A stretch of 64,000 bases of DNA from Gammaproteobacteria bacterium (lineage in GTDB: Bacteria; Pseudomonadota; Gammaproteobacteria; Pseudomonadales; Azotimanducaceae), in NCBI GenBank assembly GCA_027297435.1, contig JAPUIA010000275.1, positions 30,089-94,088 of the forward strand, written 5' to 3'. Below, piece after piece: positions 48,943 to 57,926 of this stretch. The position numbers and the translations under genes were made by a program. The notes under the pieces are model-generated. The model saw only the letters and a list, made by a program, of their open reading frames with translations, was not told where the DNA came from and made no database searches. Every line of letters begins with the position of its first letter. Position 1 is the stretch's first letter.

Positions 48943-50229
48943 ATGAAGGTATTGGTCATAGGCTCCGGCGGGCGCGAACACGCGCTGGCCTGGAAGGTCA
49001 GCTTGAGCGGATCGGTTGAGCAGGTGTATGTGGTACCGGGCAATGCGGGAACTGCGAGCGAGCCCAAGATCGAAAACGTTGCCATCGACGTAGGCGATTT
49101 CTCCGCGTTGGCGGACTTTGCCAAAGAGGTCGGTGCTGGCCTTACGATCGTTGGACCGGAAGTTCCCCTTGTGAACGGCATCACGGACTACTTTCAAGCG
49201 CGAGGGCTGGCGTGTTTCGGCCCAAGCCAAGCGGCCGCTCGACTCGAAGGCTCGAAAGCCTTCACCAAAGATTTTCTCGACGCGCATAATATTCCGACCG
49301 CTCGATCCGAGACGTTCACCGATCTCGGCGCGGCGAAGGCCTATGTTGAAGCTGAAGGCGCACCGATCGTGATCAAGGCCGACGGTCTGGCAGCTGGCAA
49401 GGGTGTCGTTGTCGCGCAGGCATTGGACCAAGCGTACGCCGCACTCGAGGACATGTTGGCTGGTCATGCGTTCGGCGCTGCGGGTAACCGCGTGCTGGTC
49501 GAGGAATTTCTCGAGGGTGAGGAAGCCAGTTTCATCTGTTTGTGTGATGGTAAGACCGCGGTGCCGTTCGCAACCTCTCAGGATCACAAGGCGGCCTACG
49601 ATGGCGATGCCGGGCCGAATACCGGTGGCATGGGCGCGTACTCCCCGGCGCCGGTCGTCACCGAGGCACTGCATGCTCGCATCATGCGTGAAATCGTGCA
49701 GCCGACGATGGCCGGCATGGCGGCGGACGGGGCGCCCTATGTGGGGTTCCTGTATGCGGGCTTGATGATCACGGCGGACGGTACGCCGAAAGTGATCGAG
49801 TTCAACTGCCGATTTGGCGATCCGGAAGCACAGCCTGTGCTGATGCGTCTGAAATCGGATCTCGCCGTGCTGTTGCAGGCAGCATTGACGGCAGATCTCG
49901 CGAGCATCGAACTCGATTGGGATCAACGTGCGGCACTCGGCGTCGTCATGGCGGCCGGCGGATACCCCGGCAGCTATGCAAAGGGCCACGTCATCAGCGG
50001 GCTCGATGAAGGCGACGATGCGGACGTCAAGGCGTTTCATGCGGGTACCCGTTTTGACGGGACGGACGTGGTCACGAACGGCGGTCGGGTACTGTGCGTG
50101 GTGGGCCTTGGTGACAAGGTCAGCGACGCGCAACAAAAGGCCTACGAGCGGGTGGCGCGCATCTCTTGGCAGGACGCTTACCATCGTACCGACATCGGCT
50201 ATCGTGCCGTCGCTAGAGAATCGCGCTAA
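48943..50229 (+). CDS. purD: Phosphoribosylamine-glycine ligase
   Basis: A 428-residue ATP-grasp enzyme forming glycinamide ribonucleotide. It starts 'MKVLVIGSGGREHALAWKVS', then 'VVPGNAGTASEP', 'VIVGPEVPLVNGITDYFQ'-like segment, ATP-grasp 'IVIKADGLAAGKGVVVAQAL', 'VEEFLEGEEASFICLCDGK', 'NTGGMGAYSPAPVVT' and 'IEFNCRFGDPEAQPVLMRLK'. All core elements are present and the length is normal. Confidence 0.95.
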   Translation: MKVLVIGSGGREHALAWKVSLSGSVEQVYVVPGNAGTASEPKIENVAIDVGDFSALADFAKEVGAGLTIVGPEVPLVNGITDYFQARGLACFGPSQAAARLEGSKAFTKDFLDAHNIPTARSETFTDLGAAKAYVEAEGAPIVIKADGLAAGKGVVVAQALDQAYAALEDMLAGHAFGAAGNRVLVEEFLEGEEASFICLCDGKTAVPFATSQDHKAAYDGDAGPNTGGMGAYSPAPVVTEALHARIMREIVQPTMAGMAADGAPYVGFLYAGLMITADGTPKVIEFNCRFGDPEAQPVLMRLKSDLAVLLQAALTADLASIELDWDQRAALGVVMAAGGYPGSYAKGHVISGLDEGDDADVKAFHAGTRFDGTDVVTNGGRVLCVVGLGDKVSDAQQKAYERVARISWQDAYHRTDIGYRAVARESR

Positions 50230-50286
50230 TCACCTACAACGATTGCGGCGCTGACGGCTTGGACCTGCCGCGACGTAGCGCATGCT

Positions 50287-51210
50287 ATGGTCATGCTGAC
50301 CCGCGTTCTGCAGCGTTTCGATCCTTTCCGAACCTTGACCTGGCCCGAACTATCGACGGTTGCTCGGCATACCCAAGTTTTGAACGTGCCGGCCGATCGT
50401 TGGCTACTGCGAGAAGGCAGACGCCTTAGCGGCAGTTACTACCTCGCCCGCGGCAAGCTACGAGTATCGGCCCCGGTGCGCGAGGTGCGATACAACTCCA
50501 GTGCGGCTCAGCAACCCATCTATCCGGGCTCTACCGCGATCCAGACCCTAACCCAGGTTCAGATACTACGCGTCGATACACGACCCATCGAATTTCTCTT
50601 GCAGGGCAACGGTGGCGATCATGGCTTGGAAAGCGATCTAGAGCCCTGGGAGCAGCGCTTTCTCAGCTCGCCGATCTTGCAACGTCTCGATCCTTGTGTA
50701 TGGCAACGGTTGTTTAGCGAATTGCAGGAACGGCAGGTTCGAAAGGGCGAGACGTTAGTACGTCTGGGTGACCCGGCTGAAGCTTTCTACGTGCTCAAAT
50801 CCGGGCATGCCAGCGTGCATCGCATGGGCAAGACGTTGGCGTACGTTGGCCCCGGCGATTTCTTTGGCGAAGACGCGCTCATTATGCAAAGGTCTCGCAA
50901 TGCGACCGTGACTGCGCTTGAACCGGGTTGGTTGTTTGAGCTGCCGCGCGAACGGTTTTCGGCGTTGCTCGTCGATAAGGTGGTACGGTTCGTAGAGTCG
51001 TCTCAATCAGGCTTGCGTCTCGATGTCGGTGATGACAAGCCTGACGACGAGGGTTGTGCGCTGCATGTACCTTTGCATCGCTTGCGCGAGGGCTTGAGAC
51101 AGTTGAATCCGGCGCAACGTTATCACATCGTCGGTGGCGAGCTGAACGCACGCGCGCTGGCGGCGTTCATCCTGACCCAGCAAGGTTTCGATGCGTGGCT
51201 CGTCGAGTAA
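50287..51210 (+). CDS. Cyclic nucleotide-binding domain protein with a degenerate C-terminal rhodanese-like domain
   Basis: A protein of about 307 residues. An N-terminal cNMP-like region (about 10-110) is followed by a better conserved cNMP-binding domain (about 130-235): 'FLSSPILQRLDPCVWQRLFS', 'GETLVRLGDPAEAFYVLKSG', 'GPGDFFGEDALIMQRSRNAT'. The C-terminal 50 residues ('VPLHRLREGLRQLNPAQRYH', 'ALAAFILTQQGFDAWLVE') resemble a rhodanese fold, but the active-site loop has no Cys ('YHIVGGELNARA'). No HTH or enzymatic output domain is visible. Start at 50287 or 50293. Confidence 0.75.
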   Translation: MVMLTRVLQRFDPFRTLTWPELSTVARHTQVLNVPADRWLLREGRRLSGSYYLARGKLRVSAPVREVRYNSSAAQQPIYPGSTAIQTLTQVQILRVDTRPIEFLLQGNGGDHGLESDLEPWEQRFLSSPILQRLDPCVWQRLFSELQERQVRKGETLVRLGDPAEAFYVLKSGHASVHRMGKTLAYVGPGDFFGEDALIMQRSRNATVTALEPGWLFELPRERFSALLVDKVVRFVESSQSGLRLDVGDDKPDDEGCALHVPLHRLREGLRQLNPAQRYHIVGGELNARALAAFILTQQGFDAWLVE

Positions 51211-51228
51211 CTCCGTAACTCCCTGCCT

Positions 51229-52701
51229 TTACGCGGGTACCGTGCGATCTTTGGCCCAGCCGCGCAATGCTGCAATGCTCTCTGCACGCAGCACCGACAT
51301 GGGGTAGGTGCGGTTGATCGCTGCAAGCACGTCGGTTTGGGCGACCGATTGATCTTTCGAGGTGGCGAGATAGCGGGATGACACCACTGCCTCCTCGATT
51401 TCTGCACCCGTAAAGCCGTCGGCGTTGGTGGCAAGCTCTACCAGGTCGAAGGCCTTCGGGTTGAGACCGCGTTTCTCGAGGTGGATGCGAAAGATCTGCT
51501 TGCGGATCTGCACATCCGGCAAATCGACGAAGAATACTTCGTCCAGGCGCCCTTTGCGGACAAGCTCGGGAGGCAATTCTGAGATGTCGTTGGACGTCGC
51601 AACGATGAAAACCGACTTTTGGTTTTCAGCCATCCAGGTGAGTAACGTGCCGAGGACCCGTTTCGACGTTGCGTTGTCAGACTGTCCTGTCGCGAGACCC
51701 TTTTCGATTTCATCCATCCAGAGTACGCAGGGCGCCATCAACTCTGCTTGTTTCAAGCTGTTGCGCAAGTTGCGTTCGGTTTCGCCGAAAAACTTGTTGT
51801 AGAGCGTGCCGAAATCCAGACGCAGCAACGGAATGCCCCAGAACCCCGCGATGGCTTTCGCCGCGAGGCTTTTGCCGCCGCCCTGAACACCGAGCAGCAG
51901 CACGCCTTTCGGTCTATCTTCGTTTGCTTCCAGAAATGCGTTGCGGCGCAACTTCAACCAGCGTTTTAGGTTGTCGAGCCCCGCGACATGGCTGAAGTCC
52001 TCGGTGTCGTACTCGAAGCGAAGCACGCCTTCCGAATCGAGCAGCTCGAACTTCAAGCGGTTGACTTCGGGTATGTCCGATTCGGTGATTGCGCCGTCGC
52101 TGTAGATGGCGTGACGAATGAGTATCTGTGCGTCGCTATGCGATACGCCGCGCATGTTGGCGACCAGTTTTTTCAGCGTGACACTATCGGTTTTGACTTT
52201 CTGTTGGTCATGTTGCTCGGCCCACTCCTTGGCTTGTTTGCGAATCAAGCCCATGAGTTCGTCATCACTCGGCAGGCGCAGATCGAAAGTGGCGGAAAAA
52301 CGGCCGATGTCGGGGGGGATCTTGAGGCTGTGGCTGATGAGCACGATGCAATTGCCGAGGCGGTCGTACTCGAGTGCAATATCTTTGAGGTAGCGGATGA
52401 TCTTGGGCTCGTTTTCTAGGTAGGGATGAAAGTCGCACAGCGCATACAAACTAGGGCCCGGCGTGTCGGCGATGTGGGCAAGCAGTTCTTCCGGTGCAAC
52501 CAGTTCTTTGCCGGATTCGGGACGGGCGCCAAAACCGCCAAGACGCAATCCTTGGGTAGCGCTCCACTCATAAAAGCTCATAGCGCGCTGCATAGACAGC
52601 TTCAGCAGCAGCGCAAGCACGCGTCGTTCATCGGGAGACTCGATGGCGATGATCGGAATCTTGGCGTCGAGAATGGTGCCGAGGTCCTTGGTATCAGCCA
52701 T
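51229..52701 (-). CDS. AAA family ATPase (Ycf46/YjoB-like)
   Basis: A 490-residue ATPase. The N-terminal half (1-230) resembles a degenerate AAA-like module: 'SLYALCDFHPYLENEPKIIR', 'NCIVLISHSLKIPPDIGRFS'. The second half is a classical AAA module with Walker A 'GVQGGGKS' (271-278), Walker B 'CVLWMDEIEKG' and sensor/arginine region 'VIATSNDISELPPELVRKGR' ('FIVATSND...' in this protein). Ycf46-like proteins occur in cyanobacteria, plastids and proteobacteria; the role is unclear. The same order of ATPase-HIT-coq7 is known in other gammaproteobacteria. Confidence 0.83.
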   Translation of the reverse strand: MADTKDLGTILDAKIPIIAIESPDERRVLALLLKLSMQRAMSFYEWSATQGLRLGGFGARPESGKELVAPEELLAHIADTPGPSLYALCDFHPYLENEPKIIRYLKDIALEYDRLGNCIVLISHSLKIPPDIGRFSATFDLRLPSDDELMGLIRKQAKEWAEQHDQQKVKTDSVTLKKLVANMRGVSHSDAQILIRHAIYSDGAITESDIPEVNRLKFELLDSEGVLRFEYDTEDFSHVAGLDNLKRWLKLRRNAFLEANEDRPKGVLLLGVQGGGKSLAAKAIAGFWGIPLLRLDFGTLYNKFFGETERNLRNSLKQAELMAPCVLWMDEIEKGLATGQSDNATSKRVLGTLLTWMAENQKSVFIVATSNDISELPPELVRKGRLDEVFFVDLPDVQIRKQIFRIHLEKRGLNPKAFDLVELATNADGFTGAEIEEAVVSSRYLATSKDQSVAQTDVLAAINRTYPMSVLRAESIAALRGWAKDRTVPA

Positions 52702-52808
52702 GAGTTACGCCTTGTCCTCCAGGGGTTTCATCGACTAGAGCATCCTGCTTTGGTTTGCCTACGGTTTCCGTTACGCTCAACGATCGCCTAATCGTTTCGG
52801 AGTCTTTC

Positions 52809-53153
52809 GTGGCCGACGACTGCCTGTTTTGCAAAATCGTCGAGCGGGCCGTCCCGTCCGACATTGTCTACGAGGACGACACACTTCTCGCCTTCAACGA
52901 TATCAGCCCGCAAGCGCCTACACATGTGCTCATTATCCCGAAAACGCACATTGCTACGGTGAATGACCTGACCGATAGCGAAGCAGAACTGATCGGCAAG
53001 ATGGCGCTTTGTGGGCAAAGTCTCGCTTGCGCGCGTGGCATTGACGAAGGTGGCTACCGTCTCATTCTGAACTGCAACGCTCTAGGCGGACAGACCGTGT
53101 TCCACGTCCATCTGCACCTGCTCGGCGGCCGCCAGCTCAGGGGGCTAGGTTAG
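52809..53153 (+). CDS. HIT family nucleotide hydrolase/transferase (HinT-like)
   Basis: A 114-residue HIT protein: 'DCLFCKIVERAVPSDIVYED', 'LLAFNDISPQAPTHVLIIPK' and the His triad 'VFHVHLHLLGGRQL'. HinT hydrolyses nucleoside phosphoramidates. The GTG start at 52809 sets the protein at the length normal for the family; an upstream in-frame ATG at 52755 would add 18 unconserved residues. Its stop is 1 base before the coq7 start. Confidence 0.9.
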   Translation: MADDCLFCKIVERAVPSDIVYEDDTLLAFNDISPQAPTHVLIIPKTHIATVNDLTDSEAELIGKMALCGQSLACARGIDEGGYRLILNCNALGGQTVFHVHLHLLGGRQLRGLG

Positions 53154-53154
53154 G

Positions 53155-53784
53155 GTGGTTTCGGTAGCGGACGAGTTGATTCAGCACTTCGACCGGGCCT
53201 TGAAGACGTTGACCGGGGGCCAGAGCGCCCGTCGCGAGAATCCAAGCATTGAGCTAGACGAGGCCGAACTCAGTGATCCCGAACGCACACACGCCGCGGG
53301 ATTGATGCGGGTCAACCATACTGGCGAGATCTGTGCTCAGGCACTCTATGAAGGACAGGCCGTTACGGCGCGCGATCCGGCCGTGCGTGAGCGTCTGTTG
53401 GGTGCGGCTGCCGAGGAAGCCGACCATTTGGCCTGGTGCGCGGAAAGGCTGGGTGAACTCGGTAGCCAGCCAAGCGTACTGAATCCTTTGTTTTACGCGG
53501 CTTCCTACGCGATGGGCGCCTTAACGGGACTTGCCGGGGACAAAGTGAGTCTCGGGTTCGTCGAGGCGACCGAAGATCAGGTGTGTGATCATCTCGCACG
53601 ACATCTCGATGCGTTACCGCAACAGGATCTTAAAAGCCGTGAAATCGTCGCCCGTATGCACGAGGAAGAAGCCCGTCATGGATCCGATGCGTTGGCGCTT
53701 GGCGGTGTGGAGTTCCCGCGAGCGATCAAGCAAGCGATGACACTGCTTTCCAAGGTTATGACCGAAACGACCTACCGTATTTAG
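53155..53784 (+). CDS. coq7: Demethoxyubiquinone hydroxylase Coq7
   Basis: A 209-residue membrane-associated diiron oxygenase in ubiquinone synthesis. Iron ligands are in two repeats: 'MRVNHTGEICAQALYEGQ' (Glu), 'EEADHLAWC' (Glu, His), 'LGFVEATEDQVCDHLARH' (Glu) and 'MHEEEARHGSDALALGG' (Glu, Glu, His). Starts with GTG directly after the HIT stop, so the pair is co-transcribed. It implies aerobic respiration. Confidence 0.94.
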   Translation: MVSVADELIQHFDRALKTLTGGQSARRENPSIELDEAELSDPERTHAAGLMRVNHTGEICAQALYEGQAVTARDPAVRERLLGAAAEEADHLAWCAERLGELGSQPSVLNPLFYAASYAMGALTGLAGDKVSLGFVEATEDQVCDHLARHLDALPQQDLKSREIVARMHEEEARHGSDALALGGVEFPRAIKQAMTLLSKVMTETTYRI

Positions 53785-53962
53785 TCGTCGCCTGGCTCAG
53801 ACTTCGTTTGAGCGTGGCAGTTTGGGCAAGCCCAATTATCGCTTTAAACACTCTAGGCACTTCGTCTACCCGTTGAGTTGTTAACTCGGTCACACAATCG
53901 GTCACTTTCTGCCGTGATTTCGTCAATATATTGATGATGTTGAACGAGCTGCAACCCCTTAT

Positions 53963-54139
53963 CAGTCTGTCGGACTTAGCTCACCTACTGCGGAAAAGCC
54001 GGGTTTTGGCAGTTTTTGGTTCGCCTTTGCGTCAAAGACGCGCCTTCTCGTCAAATATGACTCGATATTCTCCTCAAAGGCGCGCCAAAAAACCTCCAGA
54101 CCCGGCCCTCGCATACGGCGGTCTAAGTCCGACAGACTG
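53963..54139 (-). mobile_element. MITE-like element, copy 2 (177 bp, inverted relative to copy 1)
   Basis: Same 17-bp ends as at 16446-16627 (CAGTCTGTCGGACTTAG and its reverse complement). On the minus strand it reads almost base for base like copy 1, except that copy 1's CCAATCGC/GCGATTGG hairpin is missing and a different small hairpin (GCGTC-TTT-GACGC) is inserted on the other side. The flanks (TTAT / CTCG) do not form an obvious target duplication. It lies between coq7 and crp. Confidence 0.8.
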
Positions 54140-54459
54140 CTCGACCCATAAGTATCAACTCCATGGGGCGAGACCCCAGATTTTGATCGCCGGCATCGGG
54201 CGGTCCGTCCAACAAAACAGCGTGTTCTGAGCCCCCAGTAGCTTTGAAGTGCACGTTGTTAAGCCATTGTATTTTTGCGTGCATGCTTGCAGTTTTCACG
54301 TTAGGAATTGTAAAGGCGTGACATTTTCAACGAAACAACCGTGCTCTACGACCGTTCATACTGTGAAAAGGTGCCATTTGTCGACCAGTTCTCGTACTCG
54401 TTCACAAGGCTGTGCAAGTATTTCTCGCAAGGCAAGATGTTACGAAGGAGCGCAACGAA
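54140..54459 (+). other. Long crp leader/promoter region
   Basis: About 320 bases without a gene between the MITE-like element and crp, with lower GC than the coding regions. It should carry the crp promoter. TGTGAAAAGGTGCCATTTG near 54361 has one half of a CRP-type TGTGA site; a second half is not clear. No convincing -35/-10 pair could be fixed. 53785-53962, before the element, likewise shows no gene. Confidence 0.4.
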
Positions 54460-55158
54460 ATGCTTGCAGCAAAAAACACACCGATGGGCGTGAGTGCGAA
54501 AAGGCCATTGATGGCCAAAGGTTTCCAGGTGAACAATCCGCCACAGGAGAACGCTCACATCGACGCGTTTTTGGCGGCGGCACACCGCCGCAAATACCCG
54601 GCCAAGAGCACCCTAATCTACGCTGGCGACAAAAGCGATTCCATCTACTTCATCCTGAAAGGATCCGTTACCGTTCTGGTAGAGGACGAATCTGGTCGTG
54701 AGATCATTGTCGCTTATCTCAACGAAGGCGATTTCTTTGGTGAGATGCCACTATTTTCAGATGATGCCCCGCGGTCTGCGTGGGTAAAAGCGAAAACCGA
54801 ATGCGAAGTAGCCGAACTGTCTTACGGCAAGTTCAAGGAAATGGCTGACAAGTATACGGAACTGTTATACGCGGTGGGTAAGCAGATGGCAGAACGCCTC
54901 AGCAAGACCACGCAAAAAGTGAGTGACCTGGCCTTTCTGGACGTAACCGGCCGAGTAGCACGGACGCTTTTGGAACTCACGAAACAACCCGATGCAATGA
55001 CTCATCCGGACGGTATGCAGATCAAGATTACTCGTCAGGAAATCGGTCGCATCGTCGGCTGCTCCAGGGAAATGGTCGGTCGTGTTCTGAAGACCTTAGT
55101 AGAGCAAGGATTGGTCTCGGTTAAGGGAAAAACCATGGTCGTCTACGGCACGCGCTGA
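54460..55158 (+). CDS. crp: CRP/Vfr-type cAMP receptor protein
   Basis: A 232-residue transcription factor: cNMP-binding domain with '[20 protein letters not shown]', '[20 protein letters not shown]' and the cAMP pocket '[16 protein letters not shown]' (Glu, Arg, Ser), then the C helix and the HTH '[20 protein letters not shown]'. About 20 extra residues precede the domain compared with E. coli CRP. ATG 54460 was chosen because AAGGAG lies 9 bases before it; a GTG at 54412 would add 16 residues. It is followed by a strong terminator and faces trpC. Confidence 0.93.
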   Translation: MLAAKNTPMGVSAKRPLMAKGFQVNNPPQENAHIDAFLAAAHRRKYPAKSTLIYAGDKSDSIYFILKGSVTVLVEDESGREIIVAYLNEGDFFGEMPLFSDDAPRSAWVKAKTECEVAELSYGKFKEMADKYTELLYAVGKQMAERLSKTTQKVSDLAFLDVTGRVARTLLELTKQPDAMTHPDGMQIKITRQEIGRIVGCSREMVGRVLKTLVEQGLVSVKGKTMVVYGTR

Positions 55159-55180
55159 GAAGTCACAACGGATGTGAACG

Positions 55181-55210
55181 AAACGGGCTCGTACGAGCCC
55201 GTTTTTGTTT
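55181..55210 (+). terminator. Rho-independent terminator after crp
   Basis: A perfect palindrome AAACGGGCTC-GTAC-GAGCCCGTTT (10-bp arms) is followed by T residues (TTTTTGTTT), 22 bases after the crp stop. The AAA on the other side lets it act weakly for the convergent trp genes too. Confidence 0.88.
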
Positions 55211-55252
55211 AGTGCGTAAATAAGCGCTAACAGCGTATTCCTCTCCACGCTG

Positions 55253-56041
55253 CTAGTCGAATAGGCTGGTCAGCGCTGCACCCGGATCATCCTCTCGCAT
55301 GAAAGCTTCTCCCACCAAAAACGCGTTGACGTTGTGTTCACGCATCTGCTGCACGTCGCGTCGCGTACTGATGCCGCTTTCCGTTACGACCAACACGTCG
55401 CTCGGAACTTGGTCAAGCAGGTCGAACGTCGTCTGCAACGTGGTGTCGAACGTCTCTAGGTTGCGGTTGTTGATGCCGATCATCGGTGGGTTCAACGAGA
55501 GGGCCGCTTCGAGCTCTCGTGCGTCGTGTACCTCGATGAGTACGTCCAACGACAGGTTCCGCGCGCAGTCGTTCAACACGGTGAGTTGCATGATGTCCAG
55601 CGCGCTCACAATCAGCAGTACGCAGTCGGCGCCGAGCGCGCGTGCCTCCACTATCTGATAGTCGTCGAGAATGAATTCCTTACGCAGGACGGGCAGCGAC
55701 ACGGCACTGCGCGCCGACTGCAAAAAATCGTCGCGGCCCTGGAAGAATTTCTCATCGGTCAGTACCGACAAGCAGGTGGCGCCGCCGCGCGCATAACTTT
55801 TGGCGATGGCGATTGGGTCGAAGTCTTCGCGAATCACCCCTTTGCTTGGCGATGCCTTCTTCACCTCTGCAATCACGCCCGAACGGCCTTGGCCTACCGC
55901 GTTGCTTAGGGCCTCGGTGAACCCCCGTGTCGGACCTTGTTGGTCGGCGAGCGCGCGCAGCTCTGATTCGGGGCGCTGCCGCTTACGCGCCACAACTTCC
56001 TCGCGCTTGTGCGCGAGTATCTCGTCGAGAATGGTGGTCAT
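55253..56041 (-). CDS. trpC: Indole-3-glycerol phosphate synthase
   Basis: A 262-residue single-function TIM-barrel enzyme: '[20 protein letters not shown]', '[20 protein letters not shown]' (catalytic Lys), '[13 protein letters not shown]', '[13 protein letters not shown]', '[15 protein letters not shown]' and 'VTESGIST'. It lacks a TrpF domain. The trpD stop overlaps its start by 4 bases (ATGA). Confidence 0.95.
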   Translation of the reverse strand: MTTILDEILAHKREEVVARKRQRPESELRALADQQGPTRGFTEALSNAVGQGRSGVIAEVKKASPSKGVIREDFDPIAIAKSYARGGATCLSVLTDEKFFQGRDDFLQSARSAVSLPVLRKEFILDDYQIVEARALGADCVLLIVSALDIMQLTVLNDCARNLSLDVLIEVHDARELEAALSLNPPMIGINNRNLETFDTTLQTTFDLLDQVPSDVLVVTESGISTRRDVQQMREHNVNAFLVGEAFMREDDPGAALTSLFD

Positions 56042-57063
56042 GGTTCGCCCATGAGGCTAGAGATACGCACGAGTTCATCGAGCTTTTCTTTCGCAAGCCC
56101 GGCAGCGATCGCATCTTGCGCCATCGCCACGCCGTTTTTGAAACTGGTCGCTACGCCGGCGGCATAGATCGCGGCTCCAGCATTGAAGGCGACAATCTCG
56201 GCGGCTGCAGAATCGGGCTCGGTCAGGGACTGTCGCAACAGCGTGAGGCTCGACTCGGGGGAGTCGGCATGCAGGTCATCGATGCTTTGCGTTGAGAGAT
56301 CCACTGCTTCCGGGGTGATTTCGAACTCGGTGATGGCGCCGCCCTTGAGCTCGCAAACCGTGCTTGGGCCGTCGAGCGACAACTCGTCGAGTCCACGGCT
56401 ATGCACGATGAGCACGTGCTCGGCGCCGAGAATGTCGAGCACCTCTGCCAGGGTGTGTTGCCAGTTGCTTGCAAACACACCGATCACTTGACGTCGCGCG
56501 CCCGCCGGATTGGTCAGAGGGCCCAGCACGTTCATCAGGGTGCGCACACCAAGCTCTTGGCGCACGGGCGCGGCAAAACGCATGGCGCTGTGGTGTGTTT
56601 GTGCGAACAGAAAACCCACCCCTACCTCGCTGATGCAACGCGCGATCTGTTCCGGTGTCAGGCCGATATTGACGCCGGCGGCTTCCAGCACATCGGCGCT
56701 GCCGCTGAAACTCGTCATCTTGCGATTACCGTGTTTGGCGACTCGCGCACCGGTCGCGGCGGCGACCAAGGCCGCCGCCGTCGAGATGTTGAAGAGTTTG
56801 GCGCCGCCGCTGCCACCGGTGCCGCACGTGTCCACCAGGTACGGAACGTCGACCACGACCTTGATGGAAAGCTCGCGCATCGTCTCGGCCGCACCCGCGA
56901 TCTCCTCAGGTGTTTCACCCTTCACCCTAAGTGCGGTCAACAAGGCTCCGATTTGAGCAGAGGTCGCTTCTCCCGACATGATTTTGAGAAACACACTGCG
57001 GGTCTCGTCTTGCGTCAGGTCCTCGCGCTCAACCAGCCGTGCCAGTGCGGCCTGGATGTCCAT
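56038..57063 (-). CDS. trpD: Anthranilate phosphoribosyltransferase
   Basis: A 341-residue enzyme attaching PRPP-derived ribose 5-phosphate to anthranilate: '[19 protein letters not shown]' (PRPP loop), '[20 protein letters not shown]', '[20 protein letters not shown]' and '[20 protein letters not shown]'. The ATG at 57063 is preceded by GGAGGGG inside the 3' end of trpG (35-base overlap). Confidence 0.95.
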   Translation of the reverse strand: MDIQAALARLVEREDLTQDETRSVFLKIMSGEATSAQIGALLTALRVKGETPEEIAGAAETMRELSIKVVVDVPYLVDTCGTGGSGGAKLFNISTAAALVAAATGARVAKHGNRKMTSFSGSADVLEAAGVNIGLTPEQIARCISEVGVGFLFAQTHHSAMRFAAPVRQELGVRTLMNVLGPLTNPAGARRQVIGVFASNWQHTLAEVLDILGAEHVLIVHSRGLDELSLDGPSTVCELKGGAITEFEITPEAVDLSTQSIDDLHADSPESSLTLLRQSLTEPDSAAAEIVAFNAGAAIYAAGVATSFKNGVAMAQDAIAAGLAKEKLDELVRISSLMGEP

Positions 57064-57640
57064 CGCCCCCCTCCAAGAAATTGCGCAACAGGTCGTGACC
57101 CGTTTCGGTAAACAATGATTCGGGATGAAACTGTACCCCCTCGATGGGGTATTCGCGATGGCGGAAACCCATGATCTCGTCGAACGCACCGTCGCGTTCG
57201 GTCCAAGCGGTGACCTCTAGGCAATCGGGCAACCCATCTTCGGCAACGACCAGCGAGTGGTAGCGGGTCGCTTCAAACGGTTGAGGCAAATCGCGAAACA
57301 CGCCACGAAGGCCGTGATGTATCAGCGACGTTTTACCGTGCATCACCGCGCGCGCGCGGACCACGGCGCCACCAAAAGCCTGGCCGATGCTCTGATGTCC
57401 TAGGCAGATACCCAACAACGGCGTCGTCGCACCGAAGGTTTTGACGACGTCCATCGAGATACCGGCTTCGTCGGGCGTGCAGGGCCCCGGCGAGATGACG
57501 ATTTTGTCGGGGGCCAAGGCCTTGATCTCATCGAGGGTTATCTCATCGTTGCGATGCACGACGACATCGGCGCCAAGCTCGCCGAGGTACTGCACCACGT
57601 TGTAGGTAAAGGAATCGTAATTGTCGATCATCAACAGCAT
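57029..57640 (-). CDS. trpG: Anthranilate synthase glutamine amidotransferase component
   Basis: A 203-residue class I glutaminase: '[20 protein letters not shown]', '[14 protein letters not shown]', nucleophile Cys in '[17 protein letters not shown]', and His-Glu in '[15 protein letters not shown]'. It supplies ammonia to TrpE (and perhaps PabB). It starts trpGDC, while trpE lies 3 kb away beyond an inverted gene. Confidence 0.94.
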   Translation of the reverse strand: MLLMIDNYDSFTYNVVQYLGELGADVVVHRNDEITLDEIKALAPDKIVISPGPCTPDEAGISMDVVKTFGATTPLLGICLGHQSIGQAFGGAVVRARAVMHGKTSLIHHGLRGVFRDLPQPFEATRYHSLVVAEDGLPDCLEVTAWTERDGAFDEIMGFRHREYPIEGVQFHPESLFTETGHDLLRNFLEGGDGHPGRTGTAG

Positions 57641-57926
57641 GTCTGACGCATCCTTTCGAAAACAATTAAGTCCCCCTGCTGAGGCGGCACGTCTTCGAGG
57701 AAGTGACTGCCCAACGGAGGCAACGGTTTAACTTATCGGGCGGGTGACGATAGGGCCGCAGCCCACCAAAGGGACGCGAGGATCGAATGGCGACTGACAG
57801 CGTAGACATCCATGCTGGGCATAGTACACCGGGTTACGCGGTTCGTTCTAGACGAACCGGGATCACAATCACGGTAAGCTAACTTGTTCGAGCCGGGACA
57901 GGACACGAGTTCAGGGGTTGAAACAC
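57641..57926. promoter_or_regulatory. Divergent region between trpG and the M14 peptidase gene
   Basis: 286 bases without a gene, expected to hold promoters for both directions. A dyad CGGTTCGT-TCTAG-ACGAACCG (57839-57859) lies near the peptidase side and could be an operator or a hairpin. No leader peptide rich in Trp codons was found upstream of trpG. Confidence 0.4.
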
